Under the pieces are notes generated by a model, which worked only from the letters and a program-made list of their open reading frames with translations, was not told the origin of the DNA and did no database searches. DNA of 32,671 nt. It comes from an uncultured Eggerthella sp. GTDB lineage: Bacteria > Actinomycetota > Coriobacteriia > Coriobacteriales > Eggerthellaceae. Location: positions 1 through 32,671 of the forward strand of contig CAJKUH010000021.1 of the NCBI GenBank assembly GCA_905203045.1, read 5' to 3'. Shown here one piece after another: positions 29,711-32,671 of the stretch (the stretch's first letter is position 1; every line of letters begins with the position of its first letter). The position numbers were made by a program, and so were the translations under genes.

Positions 29711-30655
29711 TTACAGGTCCTTGGAACCTTCCACGCGGCCTTCCAGATACTTCCAGTAATCGTCGACATCCTGCTGGATCTCTTCAAGGAGAGCTTCATT
29801 GCCAGGTTTGAACAGGTGCTTGAAGCGACCCTGCGGCTTCAAGAAGTCCTTTACCGGAATAAGGTTCTTGTCGCGAACCGGGGTGAGCTTCCACTTGCCG
29901 TTTTCCACCTCGAACAGAGGCCAGAACTTGGAGTTAACGGCCATGCGGCAGATTTCAGCAGTCATGCTGGAATCAATGCGCCAGCCACGCGGGCACGGTG
30001 CCATGATGTTCAGGAACGCGGGACCGTCTACTGCAATGGCCTTTTCGGCCTTGCTTACCAAATCGCGCCAGTTGCCCACCGTTGCCTGAGCAACATAGGG
30101 AACACCATGGGCAGCCATGATGGAGGTAAGGTCCTTGCGCTTCTGGGGCTTGCCCTGCTGAACCTTGCCAACCTCGGAAGTGGTAGCCCATGCGCCCTTA
30201 GGCGTAGCAGAGGAACGCTGGATGCCCGTGTTCATGTATGCACCGTTGTCGTAGCACACGTACACGATATCGTGACCGCGCTCCATTGCGCCGGAAAGCG
30301 ACTGAAGGCCGATATCGTACGTGCCGCCGTCGCCGCCGAACGCCACGAACTTGATTTTCTTGTCAGCAGGAATCTTGCCGGCACGCTGAAGGCCCTTGTA
30401 GGCAGCTTCTACGCCGGAAATGGTTGCGCCTGCGTTAGCGAAAGCGTTGTGGATGAACGGAACGTTCCAAGCGTTATCGGGATAAATGGAAGTGGATACC
30501 TCGAGGCAGCCCGTTGCCGAACAGCACACAACATCGTAATCGTTGCGTCCCATGAGAACCTGACGCACCGCCATAGATGCGCCGCAGCCGCCGCACAGGC
30601 GATGGCCAGGAGCCAAATCGTCGGGGCGGGCAGAAAGTTGCTTGATGTTAGCCAT
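29711..30655 (-). CDS. porB: 2-oxoacid:ferredoxin oxidoreductase beta subunit (pyruvate type)
   Basis: A 314-residue beta subunit holding thiamine diphosphate and a [4Fe-4S] cluster. Cluster cysteines are C21/C24 (LCGGCGAS), C50 and C221 (APCPRGW). The thiamine site reads GGDGGTYDIG (107-116) to YDNGAYMNTG (135-144). The C-terminal part (FWPLFEVENGKWKL, PVKDFLKPQGRFKHL) is typical of pyruvate:ferredoxin oxidoreductase, which makes acetyl-CoA, CO2 and reduced ferredoxin, reversibly. Closely related 2-ketoisovalerate enzymes share the fold, so pyruvate is probable rather than proven. The start is ATG at 30655, 11 bases after porA. It is last in the operon. Confidence 0.94.
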   Translation of the reverse strand: MANIKQLSARPDDLAPGHRLCGGCGASMAVRQVLMGRNDYDVVCCSATGCLEVSTSIYPDNAWNVPFIHNAFANAGATISGVEAAYKGLQRAGKIPADKKIKFVAFGGDGGTYDIGLQSLSGAMERGHDIVYVCYDNGAYMNTGIQRSSATPKGAWATTSEVGKVQQGKPQKRKDLTSIMAAHGVPYVAQATVGNWRDLVSKAEKAIAVDGPAFLNIMAPCPRGWRIDSSMTAEICRMAVNSKFWPLFEVENGKWKLTPVRDKNLIPVKDFLKPQGRFKHLFKPGNEALLEEIQQDVDDYWKYLEGRVEGSKDL

Positions 30656-30666
30656 TTATGTGCCCC

Positions 30667-31857
30667 TTACTCTTCGATACCAAGGTATTTGATGGAACCG
30701 TCGCCTTCGCCGTTCGCACGCTGCTCAAGCTCGGCGTAAACCTGAGCCATCTGATCGAGCGTGATGTCGGCGCCGCCGAGGCCTACCACGTAATCGCTCA
30801 CCAGCGTCTGCATGCCAGCTGCCTGGAAAGCAGAGCGAACCTCAAGAGCAAGCGGAGCATGGGGCGAACCGTACGAATCGGAACGGTCGAGCACGGCAAC
30901 AGCCTTGGCGTTCTTGCAAGCTTCGGCAATCTGCTTTGCCGGGAACGGACGGAAGATGCGAGGACGAACCACGCCAACCTTCTTGCCCTGCTCGCGCAGC
31001 TTGCGTGCCTCGAAACGAGCGTTGCCGGCGCACGAGCCCAAAACCACGATGAGATAATCGGCATCTTCAGCACCCCAAGCGTCAACCAGCTCGAAGGGAC
31101 GGCCCGTGATCTCGGCCCATTCCTTACCATGACGCTCGAAGGCTTCCATGGCGTTGTCGAGGGCATGGCGCTCGGTAAGCTTGTACTTCATATAGCCGTT
31201 GCCCAGCGTTGCGAACATACCCTGGCCAACCGGGTTTTCAGTGTCAAGCAGCGGGTACTTCGGCTGGTAATCGCCAACGAAGTCCTTTACCACCTGGTCT
31301 TCTTCCTTCACGCAGCAGTCCATAGCGTGCGTGGTCACAAAGCCATCGAGCGTGGTAAGCACAGGAAGCAGAACATTGGGATCTTCTGCAACCTTGAAGG
31401 CAACGATGGTGTTGTCGTAGGCTTCCTGGGCGGTTTCGGCGAACATCATGCCCCAACCGCAGTCGCGGGCGCTCATGATGTCGGAGTGGTCGCCGTGGAT
31501 GTTGATAGGAGCAGAAAGGGCGCGGTTTGCGTTTGCCATGACGATGGGGCAACGCATGCCTGCGGCAATATGGAGTTCCTCCCACATGTAGGCAAGGCCC
31601 TGGGAGCTGGTTGCCGTTGCCACGCGGGCGCCGGCAGCAGATGCGCCGATGCAAGCGGAAAGCGCGGAATGCTCGGATTCGGCGGGAACGTACTCAGTGG
31701 TAACCTTGCCGTCCGCAACGAACTTCGCATAGCCTTCAACGATAGTGGTCTGGGGGGTAATGGGATATGCCGCCATTACATCAGGGTTAACCTGACGGAA
31801 GGCATCGGCAACCATCTGGTTGCCCGTAGCGGAAAACATCTTCTTTTCTTCAGCCAT
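30667..31857 (-). CDS. porA: 2-oxoacid:ferredoxin oxidoreductase alpha subunit (pyruvate type)
   Basis: A 396-residue alpha subunit. The N-terminal pyrimidine-binding domain contains MAAYPITPQTTIVEG (about 28-42) and VPAESEHSALSACIGAS (57-73), then TATSSQGLAYMWEELHIAAG and NIHGDHSDIMSARDCGW. The C-terminal half carries the transketolase-like domain II (VVLGSCAGNARFEARKLREQGKKVGVVRPRIFRPFP) and AVLDRSDSYGSPHAPL. With porB it forms the active site. Length and order are normal. The start is ATG at 31857, two bases after the porD stop region, with AAAGGGGAG upstream. Confidence 0.95.
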   Translation of the reverse strand: MAEEKKMFSATGNQMVADAFRQVNPDVMAAYPITPQTTIVEGYAKFVADGKVTTEYVPAESEHSALSACIGASAAGARVATATSSQGLAYMWEELHIAAGMRCPIVMANANRALSAPINIHGDHSDIMSARDCGWGMMFAETAQEAYDNTIVAFKVAEDPNVLLPVLTTLDGFVTTHAMDCCVKEEDQVVKDFVGDYQPKYPLLDTENPVGQGMFATLGNGYMKYKLTERHALDNAMEAFERHGKEWAEITGRPFELVDAWGAEDADYLIVVLGSCAGNARFEARKLREQGKKVGVVRPRIFRPFPAKQIAEACKNAKAVAVLDRSDSYGSPHAPLALEVRSAFQAAGMQTLVSDYVVGLGGADITLDQMAQVYAELEQRANGEGDGSIKYLGIEE

Positions 31858-31859
31858 GA

Positions 31860-32198
31860 TTACTCCCCTTTCTCTTCCTGGGCCTGTGCTTCAGCTTCGG
31901 GAATAAGCTCAAGAGCGCCAAACTTGCATTCCTGAACGCAAACGCCGCAGCCTTTGCAATGGAACAGGTCGATACCCGTCATTGCGCCATCTTTTACCTC
32001 GATGGAAGAATCGGGGCAGTACGCCCAGCACAGCATGCAGTTGGAGCACTTCTCGGAATCCCAGATAGGACGATTGGAACGCCAGCCGCCGGTGTAGCAG
32101 TTAACCGACGTGCCGCCCTCGGGGCATACATAGCCCGTCGGAAAGTCGGAAGGCTTCCACTCGTCGTAGTTGGAGCCGTCGAATTCGTACTTTGACAT
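31860..32198 (-). CDS. porD: 2-oxoacid:ferredoxin oxidoreductase delta subunit (ferredoxin-like)
   Basis: A 112-residue ferredoxin-type subunit with two [4Fe-4S] motifs: C51, C54, C57, C61 (CSNCMLCWAYCP) and C81, C84, C87, C91 (CKGCGVCVQECK). The N-terminal 50 residues (GTSVNCYTGGWRSNRPIWDSEKC) match the delta subunits of four-subunit pyruvate oxidoreductases, which pass electrons from the beta-subunit cluster to ferredoxin. The C-terminal tail is acidic. Its ATG overlaps the porC stop by one base, so translation is coupled. Confidence 0.95.
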   Translation of the reverse strand: MSKYEFDGSNYDEWKPSDFPTGYVCPEGGTSVNCYTGGWRSNRPIWDSEKCSNCMLCWAYCPDSSIEVKDGAMTGIDLFHCKGCGVCVQECKFGALELIPEAEAQAQEEKGE

Positions 32199-32671
32199 TA
32201 TTCCTGCACCTCCTGATATGCGCGCTCAACGGAGGCGAGGTTTGCGTCGATCATTTCCTGGGAGAACTTCTTGCCAAACGTGATAACAAGACGCTCCTTG
32301 ACCTTTTCAAGCGGGAACAGTCCCGTGATCTTTGCCAAAGCGCCAACGATAGGCGTGTTAGGCATGTCCTTCTTGATGGTTGCCATGGCAATGCCGGAAG
32401 CATCGACAACGGCAACGCGCATGCTTGCAGGAGCGCCAACGGCAGCACGGGCCTCTTCTGCCGTCATAGTGGTGTTGAACAGGAGGATGCCGTCTTCGTG
32501 CATGCCCTCCATCACATCGGTGGAAGCCAACAGCGTGTCATCCATGATGATGACGATGTCGGGATTCTGGATGTTGTTATGTACTTCAATAGGATCGCTT
32601 GAAACGCGGGTATACGCCTTCAAGGGTGCTCCTGTGCGCTCCGGGCCATATTCGGGCATAGCCTGGATGTA
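32198..32671 (-). CDS. porC: 2-oxoacid:ferredoxin oxidoreductase gamma subunit, partial
   Basis: The 157 C-terminal residues of a gamma subunit; the frame is open to the right edge (YIQAMPEYGPERTG), so the N-terminal part is missing. The visible features are the PEYGPERTGAPLKAY motif, the NPDIVIIMDDTLL strand (usually binding-site structure), and the region VDASGIAMATIKKDMPNTPIVGALAKITG (about 92-120), all typical of PorG/PorC. Gamma completes the four-subunit complex. It is first in the visible part of the operon, porC-porD-porA-porB. Its promoter lies outside the window. Confidence 0.94.
   Translation of the reverse strand, partial: YIQAMPEYGPERTGAPLKAYTRVSSDPIEVHNNIQNPDIVIIMDDTLLASTDVMEGMHEDGILLFNTTMTAEEARAAVGAPASMRVAVVDASGIAMATIKKDMPNTPIVGALAKITGLFPLEKVKERLVITFGKKFSQEMIDANLASVERAYQEVQE

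Overview
The window is 32.7 kb of dense bacterial chromosome of moderate GC, about 50-55% by eye. It has no phage, insertion sequence or CRISPR array. The gene content is an anaerobic-leaning mix: a lactate-utilisation lutBC pair, a four-subunit ferredoxin-dependent 2-oxoacid oxidoreductase, an aconitase/isocitrate dehydrogenase pair, a formate/oxalate-antiporter-like MFS carrier with class III CoA-transferases, and an Old Yellow Enzyme. This best fits an asaccharolytic actinobacterium of class Coriobacteriia, Eggerthellaceae-like. That placement is inference from gene content and protein style, not a database match.

Layout: 1-1145 holds the end of lutB and all of lutC (+), with a strong terminator. 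1307-3121 (-) is a three-pass membrane protein of a family I cannot name. 3245-7071 (-) is icd then acnA, the oxidative arm of the TCA cycle. 7203-7805 (-) is a small HEAT-repeat protein. 8010-12341 (-) is a translation block, transcribed as tRNA-Tyr, tRNA-Thr, tRNA-Met, tuf, rpmG, tRNA-Trp, secE, nusG, rplK, rplA. It is driven by a near-consensus promoter at 12419-12448 and closed by a strong terminator after rplA; rplJ/rplL do not follow. 12635-14197 (-) is a PutP-type sodium symporter with an unusually long, motif-rich upstream region.

14643-20061 is the accessory part. A LysR-family regulator is split by a frameshift at a run of nine G. It is divergent from an apparent operon (+) of a FldA/HadA-like CoA-transferase, an OFA-like MFS carrier, a previously uncallable 58-residue two-helix membrane protein, and a CaiB/BaiF-like CoA-transferase. 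Large stem-loops lie in the spacers around the carrier. This looks like a carboxylate uptake and CoA-activation module and is the best candidate for something undescribed here.

20242-25323 (-) carries an HD-domain phosphohydrolase, a class Ic aminotransferase, a zinc-ribbon membrane protein with a glycan-binding-like domain, and an Old Yellow Enzyme fused to a HAD phosphatase. 25510-29649 (-) is a complete riboflavin operon, ribD-ribE-ribBA-ribH, under an FMN riboswitch with its own intrinsic terminator and a clear promoter. 29711-32671 (-) is porC-porD-porA-porB, with porC running off the right edge. FMN made by the rib operon would serve the Old Yellow Enzyme, and pyruvate oxidation by the por complex would supply reduced ferredoxin and acetyl-CoA.
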